Positions 53,510-62,719 of a DNA stretch of 64,000 nt are shown here, in pieces; positions within the stretch are counted from its first letter, which is position 1, and every line of letters begins with the position of its first letter. Made by a program: the position numbers and the translations under genes. Under the pieces are notes generated by a model. That model made no database searches, was not told the origin of the DNA, and saw only the letters and a program-made list of their open reading frames with translations. Source of the DNA: JANXUC01 sp964619065 (GTDB lineage Bacteria > Acidobacteriota > Terriglobia > Terriglobales > Acidobacteriaceae); the NCBI GenBank assembly GCA_964619065.1, contig CAZUCC010000016.1, positions 12,221 to 76,220 of the forward strand, read 5' to 3'.

Positions 53510-54088
53510 CACGTTCCGCGATTTGGACGCCTTCACTCCCAATCGAGATCTTCGTAAGTCAGCGTTGATCCACAACGACTCCACTGTTTTGAAAATCCAA
53601 TTCTTCGGTTCGTCCTGTAGGCATATCGAGCCGTCTCTCGTCCATCACAGTCAACTGAACCCGCGCGAAACTGCGCTAGTTAAATTCTGCAATGCGAAAC
53701 AAATCTGGAAGGTACTTGGTGCTACACAAATACGTAGATTCGCTCCAATAGCTTTGAATTTGCTTCCAAACCCGCTGTTTCGTGGCTACTGATCTGTCTC
53801 GCCGTTGTTTCTCATTGAAAAATGATCCTGCTTTTTCTGTTGCTGGTTGACGATGCACCCCTTTCGATGGGACCATCCGCCCCCAGTAAGAGTGGAGCAA
53901 CTGGGGGACAACCACGTTGGAGAGCTTGCTGGTGTTTTAAGGCGGCTAGCAAAACGTTGAATCTCCTAAACAACTCTTGCGGAAATGACGTTGGATGAGA
54001 CGAATAAGCCGGCTGATGCATACGACCGCCGGAGATGAGCGCTCGGAGTCGAAGTTAAGCGCTTAAAGGGACAGGAGGCAACAAGATC
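53510..54088. other. Intergenic region upstream of the third TonB receptor gene
   Basis: A 579-bp gap. Short reading frames here have no ribosome-binding sites or protein-like composition, and I see no RNA gene. The only clear structure is a set of GC-centred palindromes in the last 60 bp before the receptor start, listed separately, and AGGAGG at 54073-54078, about 10 bases before the ATG. The long leader may contain elements I cannot recognise. Confidence 0.4.
54037..54066. promoter_or_regulatory. Paired GCGC-centred palindromes before the TonB receptor gene
   Basis: GAGCGCTC (54037-54044) and the perfect 12-bp palindrome TTAAGCGCTTAA (54055-54066) have centres exactly 20 bp apart and end 22 bp before the start codon. 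The second fits the AARCGYTT core of LacI/CcpA-type operators. A third palindrome AGCCGGCT is at 54007-54014. A repressor bound here could block transcription or early elongation of the receptor gene. Confidence 0.4.
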
Positions 54089-57000
54089 ATGAAAGTCCGT
54101 AATCTGTTCGCGTGTGTACTGGTCGCAATATCGGCAAGCTGGCTGCATGCCCAGGGTGGTGCCTATGGAACCATCTCAGGAACAGTCACTGACAATTCAG
54201 GCGCGGTCGTCGCGACAGCGAGTATCGACGTTACCAACATCGCCACGAATGTTACCAAACACGCCGAAACGAGCTCATCCGGGGGTTACATCGTGCCCTA
54301 TCTTCCGCCCGGAACCTATCGGGTCACGGCCCAAGCCACGGGCTTTGAAAAATCAATTGTCGATAACGTTGGGTTGGTCGTCGGCCAGGAGGCGCGCGCC
54401 GATGTCAGCATGAAGCCGGGCGCCGTGACGGAGACCATACAAGTTGAGGCCAGTGCCGTCGCTCTCGACACCGATAGCTCTGCTGTTGCCCAGCTCATCA
54501 GCCAAAAGCAAGTGGAGCAGTTACCGCTGAACGGGCGCAACTTTCTGAGCCTGCTGTTTATCGGAGCGGGTGCGGTACAGACCAACGGCGAACAGGGGCA
54601 GATGCGGCAAGGAGAGGGCAACGCTATCAGCATCAATGGCAGCCGTCCGACCTCCAACAACTACACATTGGATGGCTTGGTGAACACGGATACTGCGCTG
54701 AATACACCCGCTGTCATCTTGTCGCAGGACGCCATCCAAGAATTCAAGGTTCAAAGCTCGACATATTCGGCGGAATACGGCTTCAGCGCAAACCAGATCA
54801 ACATCATCAGCAAAAGCGGCACCAATAAACTCCACGGTACGGCCTTCGAATTTCTAAGAAATGATGCCGTCGACGCAAAGGCGCCCTTTCAATCCGCCAT
54901 TCCCAAACTTCGCCAAAATCAATTCGGCTTTGTTGCCGGCGGCCCGATTTACATCCCGAAGGTCTACGACGGACGAAACAAGTCGTTCTTTCTGGTGAAC
55001 TACGAGGGCTGGAGAATCGGAAATGGTCTAAACCAGGATACCTTCAACACCCCGGATGTGGCACAGCTCAATGGGGATTTTTCAGCATCCGGATTGACTC
55101 CCTACACCGGTCTACCCGGCGGATGTGTGCCCAGCGCTGTCCAGTTCTGCCTGCCGGTCGATCCCAACACAGGTCTTCCCTTCCCGGGCAACATCATTCC
55201 ATCTTCCCAGTTTTCCCGGCTGGCTACGGTGGGCTTGGCAGCTAAGCTCTTTCCCGCGCCCAACTGTCTGTCGGGCTGTCCCGGCAATTACCGCCTGGCC
55301 ACCAATCTGCAGAACAAGACGAACCAGCAAACCTATAAGCTGGATCAACAATTGGGGCATTTCGGCTCGGTCTTCTTCCGCTACACCACAGCGACTTACA
55401 ACAATCAGAACATCAATGGTTCGGTCACCATTCCATTTGGTGTGGGGGTCTTCAATCAGAAATCGGAGAGCTGGATGATTTCGCACACTCTCAATTTGGG
55501 TACCCACTATATAAATAACTTTCGCTTCGGCCGCCTCGAGCCCATCGCGATTCAGGGCGGAAACCCAGCTCCTGCTTCTGATGTAACGGCGCTTGGATTG
55601 ACTGGTGTCTTCCCCACCCTGCCGGCGTATGCAAGGTTGTATCCGACCGTCGGCTTACAGGGCATCAATGGCACAAACTTCGGGAGCCAAGGCAATGACA
55701 CTTCAACCAGCGACATTCCCACTTGGGAATTCTCTGACTCACTGGCTATGATTCGAGGAAAGCACAGTCTAACTGTAGGATTCGACTATCGTAGGTGGCT
55801 CCAGAAGCGGAATCTTTCCGCGGACCTTCTCGGTAACTTTAACTTTCACAACGATACGATCCTGAACAATGGCGGCGGGTGCGCTACCCCTTCAGGTCTG
55901 TGTGGAACGGGCAATTCCATCGCTGACCTCCTGCTCGGTTATTATCATGACGCCAGTACATTTCAGCCTGGGCCCTTCAGCCCTGCGGGAGCTGCGGGCA
56001 ATTTGAACCAATACCGCTTCACGTACTTCGCTCCGTTTGTTCAAGACGACTGGAAAGTCAACAGCCGGCTCACCTTGAACCTAGGGATGCGCTGGGACTA
56101 TCGCGCTGTGCCGTTTGAACAGAGCAACAATAAGATGTTCTGGTTTGACCGCGCGAATGCGGGGGGCGGGCTATGTTTCGCAGACAAGGGTTTGCAGACT
56201 CAGTCAGTCGCTGCTCTCGGCGGTCCAATCGCTCCGGAAGGAAATGGCTTTTACCGGTATTGCGGACGCAACAATCCGGCGGATGGCTCGAAGAAATCTT
56301 TCGCTCCCCGTTTTGGCCTTGCCTATCGCTTGGGTGACAAGACTGTGGTCCGCGGAGGATATGGCCTTTTCTTTGACTCAGCCGAGACTCGCGAAATTGA
56401 CGACTCGGGCGACATCTACCCGTTCGTGGTCCGTGCTTCTCCCAACCCAACTGTCGACCCAACCTTGCCGAAGTTAACCGACAATCTGTTTCCAGCGGTT
56501 CCTCTTCACCAAGTCACGTCGGCGCAGGATGGCAGCCAGTTCTTTGCTGTCATCATCTCCGAGTTCCCTCGAAACCCCTACGTGCAGCAGTGGTCTTTGT
56601 CGGTGCAACGCGAGTTGGCCAGGAATACCACTCTCGAAGTGAACTACGTCGGTAATAAGGGCACGCATCTGCTCAACCGTACCAATATTGGACAAGGCTT
56701 GCCACCGGTCGATCCGACGGCTTGCGATCCTACGGTTGGAGGGGACCCTACGCTGGGCGATTGCCCGGCTGCATCCCGAAGACCATTCCTGAACATCACA
56801 TCATCGCTGGGATTTCTGGATAGCCAGTGGAATGGCTACTCCAATTACCATGCCGCCAATGTAAAACTCGAACGGCGTTCCAGTTCGTTGGCGCTTGTTG
56901 CGGTTTATACGTGGTCCAAGAGCATGGACGACAAGTCGGCGGCAGCCGGCGTGGGCGGCACGAACGCATTCGCGGGGCACATGGACGAAAACAACGCCCA

Positions 57001-57604
57001 TCTCGACTATGGCCGCTCGGATTTTGACGTGCCTCACCGGTTCGTTGCCAGCGCTGTGTACCAGTTGCCATTCGGTCGCGGCAAGAAGTATGGCAACTCT
57101 ATGAACAAAATCGCCGATCTGGCTCTGGGGGGGTGGCAGCTCACAAATATCACAACTTTCCAGAAGGGATTCCCTTTCTCTGTGCTGGCCAACGACAGCT
57201 TTGGTCTGCTTACCACATTCACCCAGCGGGCCAATCTTGTTTCCGGCTGCAATCCGAATAGCGGCTTCCACAAGAGTATTGGGGAGTGGTTCAATACGGC
57301 ATGTTTTGTTCAACCTCTTGCCGGTCAGTTCGGCAACAGCGGACGGAACATCATCCGTGGTCCGGGCATTAACAACTGGGACTTGGGTGTAGGTAAGGAC
57401 TTCAAATTTGCTGAACGGATGGCGTTCCAGTTCCGCGTGGAGGCGTTTAACGCTTTCAACCACGCACAGTACGGATACGATCCGTTCACGGCTACCAGTA
57501 TCGGCGCTCCGGTCAGCAACAATCCAAATAATGGAGACTATGGCCAAGTTATTGCCGCGCGACCTGGACGTATTGTCCAATTTGGAGGAAAGCTCGTCTT
57601 CTGA
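54089..57604 (+). CDS. Oar-like TonB-dependent outer-membrane receptor
   Basis: Predicted TonB-dependent transporter of 1171 residues. The signal peptide is LFACVLVAISASWLHAQ. A carboxypeptidase-regulatory domain (about 27-110, TISGTVTDNSGAVVATASID), a plug (LPLNGRNFLSLLFIGAG, INGSRPTSNNYTLDGLVN, QSSTYSAEYGFSANQINIIS, GTNKLHGTAFEF) and a large barrel ending in GGKLVF follow. The LPLNGRNF plug motif is frequent in acidobacterial receptors. It lies downstream of the hybrid sugar-sensing regulator and opposite the rhamnose operon, so a rhamnose-containing oligosaccharide is a plausible substrate. A strong terminator follows 26 bp after the stop. Confidence 0.93.
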   Translation: MKVRNLFACVLVAISASWLHAQGGAYGTISGTVTDNSGAVVATASIDVTNIATNVTKHAETSSSGGYIVPYLPPGTYRVTAQATGFEKSIVDNVGLVVGQEARADVSMKPGAVTETIQVEASAVALDTDSSAVAQLISQKQVEQLPLNGRNFLSLLFIGAGAVQTNGEQGQMRQGEGNAISINGSRPTSNNYTLDGLVNTDTALNTPAVILSQDAIQEFKVQSSTYSAEYGFSANQINIISKSGTNKLHGTAFEFLRNDAVDAKAPFQSAIPKLRQNQFGFVAGGPIYIPKVYDGRNKSFFLVNYEGWRIGNGLNQDTFNTPDVAQLNGDFSASGLTPYTGLPGGCVPSAVQFCLPVDPNTGLPFPGNIIPSSQFSRLATVGLAAKLFPAPNCLSGCPGNYRLATNLQNKTNQQTYKLDQQLGHFGSVFFRYTTATYNNQNINGSVTIPFGVGVFNQKSESWMISHTLNLGTHYINNFRFGRLEPIAIQGGNPAPASDVTALGLTGVFPTLPAYARLYPTVGLQGINGTNFGSQGNDTSTSDIPTWEFSDSLAMIRGKHSLTVGFDYRRWLQKRNLSADLLGNFNFHNDTILNNGGGCATPSGLCGTGNSIADLLLGYYHDASTFQPGPFSPAGAAGNLNQYRFTYFAPFVQDDWKVNSRLTLNLGMRWDYRAVPFEQSNNKMFWFDRANAGGGLCFADKGLQTQSVAALGGPIAPEGNGFYRYCGRNNPADGSKKSFAPRFGLAYRLGDKTVVRGGYGLFFDSAETREIDDSGDIYPFVVRASPNPTVDPTLPKLTDNLFPAVPLHQVTSAQDGSQFFAVIISEFPRNPYVQQWSLSVQRELARNTTLEVNYVGNKGTHLLNRTNIGQGLPPVDPTACDPTVGGDPTLGDCPAASRRPFLNITSSLGFLDSQWNGYSNYHAANVKLERRSSSLALVAVYTWSKSMDDKSAAAGVGGTNAFAGHMDENNAHLDYGRSDFDVPHRFVASAVYQLPFGRGKKYGNSMNKIADLALGGWQLTNITTFQKGFPFSVLANDSFGLLTTFTQRANLVSGCNPNSGFHKSIGEWFNTACFVQPLAGQFGNSGRNIIRGPGINNWDLGVGKDFKFAERMAFQFRVEAFNAFNHAQYGYDPFTATSIGAPVSNNPNNGDYGQVIAARPGRIVQFGGKLVF

Positions 57605-57630
57605 TGCACGCAGCCAACTTGTCACAAGAT

Positions 57631-57661
57631 CCGCCAGGCCCTATACGCCTGGCGGTTTTTT
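57631..57661 (+). terminator. Rho-independent terminator after the TonB receptor gene
   Basis: A perfect 9-bp stem CCGCCAGGC / GCCTGGCGG (57631-57639 and 57647-57655) with a 7-base loop is followed by six T residues (57656-57661). It lies 26 bp after the receptor stop and only 34 bp before the TPR gene start. Read-through, or a promoter overlapping it, would be needed to express the TPR gene. Confidence 0.9.
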
Positions 57662-57695
57662 CTGTTTTCAAATCGACCCATTTGTTTGAGGTAGC

Positions 57696-58940
57696 ATGGC
57701 AGCAATGGTCGTGATACGCAGAACCCGCCTTCGGGCTTCCCGCGCGCTTTTGGTCGCTGTTGTGTGCATCTGTGGCGCACACCTCCTCGCGCAATCGTCG
57801 CCATCTGCTGCCGCGGTAGAACACTACTCCGAGGAAGGACAGCGCGCACTGGCGCAGGGGAACTATGTCGATGCAGAACACGCATTTGAAAAACTGCGCC
57901 AGCTCGAACCTGGAATCGCCGAGGTCCACGCGAATCTAGGTCTGATCTATTTTCAGGAAGGAAAGTTCGAGCGAGCCGTGCCCGCCTTGCAGCAAGCTTT
58001 GAAGCTCAAGCCCACCCTGACAAAGTCTGCCAGCCTTCTTGCCATGTCACTGTCCGAGCTTGGCCGCTACAGCGAAGCCCTGCCGGGCCTTGAGAAAGGC
58101 TTCCATCATTCCCTCGATCCGGAAATCAAGCGCATGTGCGGTCTTCAACTGGAGCGGGCTTACACGGAAGTAAAGCTCGACAGTAAAGCTGTGGAAGTGG
58201 CCATAGAACTCAACCGGCTTTATCCAGAGGATCCCGAAATCCTCTATCACAACGGAAAGATCTTCGGAAATTTTGCCTTCCTCAACATACAGAAGCTGGC
58301 TCAGGTCGCGCCGGCATCGGTCTGGCGGCATTTGGCAGTGGCTGAAGCTTCGGAAAGCCAGGGAGCCTACGACACTGCAATTGGAGAATACCGGCAAATA
58401 CTCGGCCTCAATTCGCACCGGCCCGGCATACATTACCGGTTAGGGCGAACTCTGCTGGCGCGCTCTCGCCAGACGACTTCCGCCGAAGACACAGCGGCTG
58501 CCCTTAAGGAATTTGAATTGGAGCTGCAATTGGACCCCAGTAATGCAAACGCTGCCTACGAGATTGGAGAGTCTTACAGGAACTCCGGGCAGTTGGAGGA
58601 AGCGCAGAAGTTTTTTGAACAGGCGCTGAAATATTATCCAGAGTTCGAAGAGGCTCACCTGGGACTGGCGGCCGTGCTCATGTCGCTGGATAGGTCCGGT
58701 TTGGCGTTGCCGCACCTTCAAAAAGCCATCGAACTGAACTCGGGAAACGAGGTTTCCTGGTATCGCCTTTCGCAGGTACAGGGGAGGTTGGGGAATGCTT
58801 CCGAACAGCAAAGAGCGTTTGCGCAGTTTCAGCAGCTGCGAAATCAGAAATCGAGCCAACAGGAAGCAGGCAAGCAACTATTTTCGCCCAGTGAAGTTAC
58901 AAAACAAGAGCTAGGCCCCGTCGCAGCACAGCAAAAATAA
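57696..58940 (+). CDS. Exported tetratricopeptide-repeat protein
   Basis: A 414-residue protein with an N-terminal signal or anchor (ALLVAVVCICGAHLLAQ) and about eight TPR units, for example ALAQGNYVDAEHAFEKLRQLEP, VHANLGLIYFQEGKFERAVPAL, and YEIGESYRNSGQLEEAQKFFEQ (each quoted only in part). TPR arrays make protein contacts, and no enzymatic domain is visible. GAGG precedes the ATG. The strong terminator just upstream separates it from the receptor gene. It is convergent with the CRTAC1-type gene. TPR and UnbV/CRTAC1 domains are often found together in acidobacterial proteins, so the two may act jointly, but this is only association. Confidence 0.88.
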   Translation: MAAMVVIRRTRLRASRALLVAVVCICGAHLLAQSSPSAAAVEHYSEEGQRALAQGNYVDAEHAFEKLRQLEPGIAEVHANLGLIYFQEGKFERAVPALQQALKLKPTLTKSASLLAMSLSELGRYSEALPGLEKGFHHSLDPEIKRMCGLQLERAYTEVKLDSKAVEVAIELNRLYPEDPEILYHNGKIFGNFAFLNIQKLAQVAPASVWRHLAVAEASESQGAYDTAIGEYRQILGLNSHRPGIHYRLGRTLLARSRQTTSAEDTAAALKEFELELQLDPSNANAAYEIGESYRNSGQLEEAQKFFEQALKYYPEFEEAHLGLAAVLMSLDRSGLALPHLQKAIELNSGNEVSWYRLSQVQGRLGNASEQQRAFAQFQQLRNQKSSQQEAGKQLFSPSEVTKQELGPVAAQQK

Positions 58941-58965
58941 GATCGGAGGGCTCTAACTTGACGAT

Positions 58966-58996
58966 TGAAGGCAATGGTTCGTACATGTTGCCTTCA
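58966..58996. terminator. Hairpin between convergent TPR and CRTAC1 genes
   Basis: Perfect 9-bp arms TGAAGGCAA (58966-58974) and TTGCCTTCA (58988-58996) with a 13-base loop span the 53-bp gap and include the CRTAC1 stop codon. The position suits a bidirectional terminator, but neither side has a T-run, so its strength is doubtful. Confidence 0.35.
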
Positions 58997-60733
58997 CTTG
59001 GTGCTAACGACAATCCCCGCCCCCTCTTTTACTGTCACAAGTTGATTCACAGCAACCGCCGTTACCGTCTCCCAATTCCCGTTGGGCCAGCGGACCTTGA
59101 TCTCGGCTTTTTGAGCTTGACCGAGCCCGAAGTGGAGCCGAAAGTCATTACACGATAGAAAGCTCGACTGACTCATTACTTCTTGGGTCTGGCTGAAGTC
59201 CCCGGCCTTGACCACAACCTTGGCGCCGATCGCACTGCGGTTGGACTTCGTGCCAATCAGCTTTACTTTCAGCCATCCATTCTTGCTGGCAACATCGTTC
59301 TTGAGCAGCGATGGCGGTTCGTTCAGGTTGACGATCAGTATGTCCACATCGCCATCATTATCGAAGTCCCCGAAGGCACAGCCCCGGCTGAGATGGGCTT
59401 CTGCCAAAGCCGGTCCAGCTTCGCTCAAAAGCTCCTCGAATCGACCGTTTCCCAGATTGCGGAACAGCACTCTCGGATTTTTCGCCGGAAAGTCGGGGAA
59501 ACGCTTCTCGACTTCTGGAAATGTGTGCCCTGCAACCATGAAAATGTCAGGCAGCCCGTTGTTATCAAAATCCGCCATGCCCGCGCCCCAACAGACGTAG
59601 CGATTTTCGACAGCCAGGCCCGCCTTCCGACTCACGTCTTCAAAATTAGCATTCCCCTGGTTGTGGTAGAGGTCGGGCGCATCGCCTTCAAAATTCGTCT
59701 TGAAAATGTCGAGGCGTCCGTCCAGATCGTAGTCGCCGACGGCAAGCCCCATACCAGCTTGCTCCTGTCCGTCTTCGCTGTACGCAACACCGCGAATGGC
59801 GCCTTGTTCCCGAAAAGTGCCATCGTGATTGTTCAGAAATAAGAGACTTGGAGTTGAATCGCATGCCACATAGATGTCCGGCCATCCGTCATCGTCGAAA
59901 TCGGCCGCAACGGCAGTAAGTCCGTAGCTGCTCTTGGGAGCAGCGATCCCGGACGCTACGCTGACATCGGTAAATGTTCCATCTCCGTTGTTGCGATAAA
60001 GGCGATGTGCGCCAAACGGAAAACCGCGGGGACCGCAGTTGACTGGAACGTTCATCCAGCGACAGTTCGCGGTTTGACCTGGCTTCGGCGCTTTTGCCAG
60101 ATCCAAAGTGAGATAGCTGGTTATGAATAAATCCAGATTGCCGTCGCGGTTGTAGTCGAGAAACGAGCAACCGGAACTCCATAGGTTTCCGGATTCGACT
60201 AGCCTCGCTGCTTGAGTTACGTCCGTAAATGTTCCATCGCCATTATTGCGATAGAGAACATTCTGACCCCAGTAGGTAACAAATAAGTCATCGAAACCAT
60301 CGTTGTTGTAGTCTCCGATGCAAACACCGCATGCCCAGCCAGTCTTGGTCAGTCCCGCGTGCGTGGTCACATCGGTGAATGTGCCGTCGCGATTGTTCTT
60401 GTAGAGACGATTGCTCGCTGCTCCGGCAGTCTCGGCTAACCGGGATCCGGAGAGCAGAAAGATGTCAAGCCAGCCATCGTTGTCGTAGTCAATGAATGCA
60501 CACCCGCACCCGATCGCTTCAAGAATATAATCCTTCCGATCCGTACCGCCATAGACCGTGATGTCCCGCAGTCCCGCATGGACGGCAACATCTGTGAACT
60601 TCGAATCAAAAGATAGTCCGGATGGCTTGCCCCGGGGCTGTACGCCCGCCTTGTGGTTCGACACGCCCTGACCGAAGGAAGCGGCGGCAGAACCAATGAG
60701 CCCTGCGAGAAATAGCCGCCGTGAAGTTTCCAT
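58994..60733 (-). CDS. CRTAC1-family protein with FG-GAP/VCBS repeats and ASPIC/UnbV domain
   Basis: Exported protein of 579 residues with a twin-arginine-like leader (SRRLFLAGLIGSAAASFGQ). Most of it is an integrin-like beta-propeller with calcium-binding repeats (FIDYDNDGWLDIFLLSGS, IGDYNNDGFDDLFVTYWG, FLDYNRDGNLDLFITSY, FGDFDNDGDVDILIVN). The C-terminal ~75 residues form an ASPIC/UnbV domain (AIGAKVVVKAGDFSQTQEV, LHFGLGQAQKAEIKVRWPNG). No enzymatic activity is known for the family, and adhesion or glycan binding is usually guessed. It lies 58 bp after the clan GH-A glycosidase gene on the same strand, so the two are probably co-expressed. Confidence 0.9.
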   Translation of the reverse strand: METSRRLFLAGLIGSAAASFGQGVSNHKAGVQPRGKPSGLSFDSKFTDVAVHAGLRDITVYGGTDRKDYILEAIGCGCAFIDYDNDGWLDIFLLSGSRLAETAGAASNRLYKNNRDGTFTDVTTHAGLTKTGWACGVCIGDYNNDGFDDLFVTYWGQNVLYRNNGDGTFTDVTQAARLVESGNLWSSGCSFLDYNRDGNLDLFITSYLTLDLAKAPKPGQTANCRWMNVPVNCGPRGFPFGAHRLYRNNGDGTFTDVSVASGIAAPKSSYGLTAVAADFDDDGWPDIYVACDSTPSLLFLNNHDGTFREQGAIRGVAYSEDGQEQAGMGLAVGDYDLDGRLDIFKTNFEGDAPDLYHNQGNANFEDVSRKAGLAVENRYVCWGAGMADFDNNGLPDIFMVAGHTFPEVEKRFPDFPAKNPRVLFRNLGNGRFEELLSEAGPALAEAHLSRGCAFGDFDNDGDVDILIVNLNEPPSLLKNDVASKNGWLKVKLIGTKSNRSAIGAKVVVKAGDFSQTQEVMSQSSFLSCNDFRLHFGLGQAQKAEIKVRWPNGNWETVTAVAVNQLVTVKEGAGIVVSTK

Positions 60734-60791
60734 GCCGAATCACCGCCGCTGCGCCTTGAAAGTGGCGCCGTGTTTGGAAGATAGCATGTCC

Positions 60792-62315
60792 TTAGGGAAG
60801 CGTGACCACCGCCACCGAGTATCCGTTTAACTTCATGGTGTCGGCCGCCAACTTGGCAGTGGCAGGGGGCTGAAACGCCGTGTTCTGATCCACGTAGTCG
60901 ACTCGCCCGCCGCTTGCGCCCGGGATGGAAACATCGAACGCTCGATCGCGTTTGTTGACCAGCAGCACGCGTCGCTTACCGTCGCGGGTCACGAACGCAA
61001 GCGAGTACACAAAGGGATGATTCGCCCCAAACGGACTGAATGGTTCGATCTTTACCAACTTGTCGCCTGGCCCAAAGTTGTCCCGAAGCAGCTTCAGCAC
61101 CCAGAACCGCGCATTCGGTTTGCCGTCATTCCAATCGACCATCGAGACACTCGGAAACTGGGTTGGGAACCCTACAAGTTGCGACTCGCCCGCCACATCC
61201 ACGCCGATTTCCGTTAACTGGCCGAAAAGGTAGGCATACATAGCTCCCGCCAGATTCCAATACGAATTGGGAATCGGCTTCGTCACATGCCCCGGTTCTC
61301 CTTGTGTTATATCGTCCGCCGAGATTACGCCCAGCTCGTCGGTGGTTGTTTTTGTCTCAGGCGATAGGCGCTTGCGAATCGACTCGATGTAGCGCACTGT
61401 CTTCAGAAATCCCTCGGCTTGGTCAAAGTAAGTGAACTGCTCTACATCCGGGGTCTCGTCAGCGGTTGGGATGGCATAAAAGTGGTAGGAGATGAAGTCC
61501 AACGGCACCCCGGCCTTGTGGTTCTTGGGGTTGAGGAAGTACTCGAAATAGTGCGGGTCCGTCGTAGTGGCGAGCGCCAGACCCACGAACTTCAGGTCCG
61601 GTTGTACCTTCTTCATCGCAAGTACGACTTCGTCGTAAAGGCGCGTGTAGGTTTCGGCATCAATATGATGCTCGAATTCAACTTCGTTCAGCACCTCCCA
61701 GTAAGGAATTGCGTAGTGGTATCCCGACTCGTGGTGCTTTCCCAACTCATCCTTGAACCCGCCCTGCGTGTACCACCCAATCAGTCGTGCGTAATAGCCG
61801 GCTACTTCCTTCATACTCGGATCGCGGAGTTCTGTTCCTTGCTCGTAATCCCACGTCACCTGATTCGGATCTGCCGGATATGTCGACGGTTTGTCACTCT
61901 TATACATCCACTGTGGAATCGTGCTGAAGTTGAGGATCACCGAATGCCCTTTGGTAGCTTCGAGAAAATCGATTGTCATCGGATCGATCGCCGAAAAATC
62001 CCACGAGGTTTTTCCATCTTTAGGCGGCTCTAGCTCTGCTACGCCCAGCTTGGGATACGGAAGCCACGGGACATAACGCACGTAGTCAGCGCCAAGCTCG
62101 CTGACCGCTTTATAAGCGTTATCGTGCACGGGAGTTCCTCGCTGCAGCGGCGGGTTCACTACTACTTGTAGGGTTGGTGTGGTCTGCGAAACGCGCACTA
62201 CCTTGTCCCAGTTGACGACCACCTTCACGGGCTGGTCCTGAGCAACAGCCGGCACGATTGCGGCTGAGCCGAGCGCAATGAGACTGACAAGTCGAAACCA
62301 CCATTTACTATTCAT
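60792..62315 (-). CDS. Exported clan GH-A glycoside hydrolase (GH39-like)
   Basis: A 507-residue exported enzyme. The ATG at 62315 follows AGGAGAG and opens a signal peptide (LVSLIALGSAAIVPAVAQ). The catalytic TIM barrel has the clan GH-A pair: acid/base Glu211 after Asn210 in IPYWEVLNEVEFEHH, and a nucleophile candidate Glu327 in TTTDELGVIS. LDFISYHFYA supplies the conserved His-Phe-Tyr before strand 7, and a C-terminal beta domain (RRVLLVNKRDRAFDVSIPG) resembles that of GH39 and GH30 enzymes. Specificity cannot be read; GH39 includes beta-xylosidases, alpha-L-iduronidases and arabinosidases. An arabinose-isomerase-like gene lies divergently upstream, so an arabinose-containing glycan is one option. 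Confidence 0.82.
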   Translation of the reverse strand: MNSKWWFRLVSLIALGSAAIVPAVAQDQPVKVVVNWDKVVRVSQTTPTLQVVVNPPLQRGTPVHDNAYKAVSELGADYVRYVPWLPYPKLGVAELEPPKDGKTSWDFSAIDPMTIDFLEATKGHSVILNFSTIPQWMYKSDKPSTYPADPNQVTWDYEQGTELRDPSMKEVAGYYARLIGWYTQGGFKDELGKHHESGYHYAIPYWEVLNEVEFEHHIDAETYTRLYDEVVLAMKKVQPDLKFVGLALATTTDPHYFEYFLNPKNHKAGVPLDFISYHFYAIPTADETPDVEQFTYFDQAEGFLKTVRYIESIRKRLSPETKTTTDELGVISADDITQGEPGHVTKPIPNSYWNLAGAMYAYLFGQLTEIGVDVAGESQLVGFPTQFPSVSMVDWNDGKPNARFWVLKLLRDNFGPGDKLVKIEPFSPFGANHPFVYSLAFVTRDGKRRVLLVNKRDRAFDVSIPGASGGRVDYVDQNTAFQPPATAKLAADTMKLNGYSVAVVTLP

Positions 62316-62719
62316 GAGATCTCTCCTGTGAAGCCATTTGTCCTTGCGCTTGATGTGTAAATTTCGATTCCTAACGAGGTTCACGCCGTTCCGTCTTGGT
62401 AGAACGGCGGTATATTCACATCCTCAGACCTTCATCGTCAACCGCAATCGCAGAGCCTCCCGCATTTCGCCTTGAGAAACGCAAGCTGCCGCACGCCCTC
62501 ACCGTCGGGGATCTAGGCTAGCGATGGACTGCACATCAGGATAATGGGCCTCTATCCATATCCCCTCCCACAACCACACGCCTCCCTGTTTTCGCACTGC
62601 AAAACGAGTGACAGTGTCAACTTGGCGCTTGCTCCTCTGCTGTGAGCTGGCTAAGCTAGGCAGCCGCGCTTGAAATTCGACATGGCGTGCCGGGGAATCA
62701 AATCCCAACTGATCTAAGC
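62316..62719. promoter_or_regulatory. Divergent region between the GH-A glycosidase and the isomerase-like gene
   Basis: A 404-bp gap without a credible gene. A perfect inverted repeat CGCCGTTC-N10-GAACGGCG spans 62384-62409, about 70-95 bp upstream of the glycosidase start. A palindrome TGACA-G-TGTCA lies at 62609-62619, about 100 bp upstream of the isomerase start. Either could be an operator; the first could also be a leader hairpin. Confidence 0.35.

Noticed and set aside
53502..53792. Small 96-codon gene after the hybrid regulator
   Set aside because: It overlaps the regulator's end, lacks a ribosome-binding site and has no protein-like pattern.
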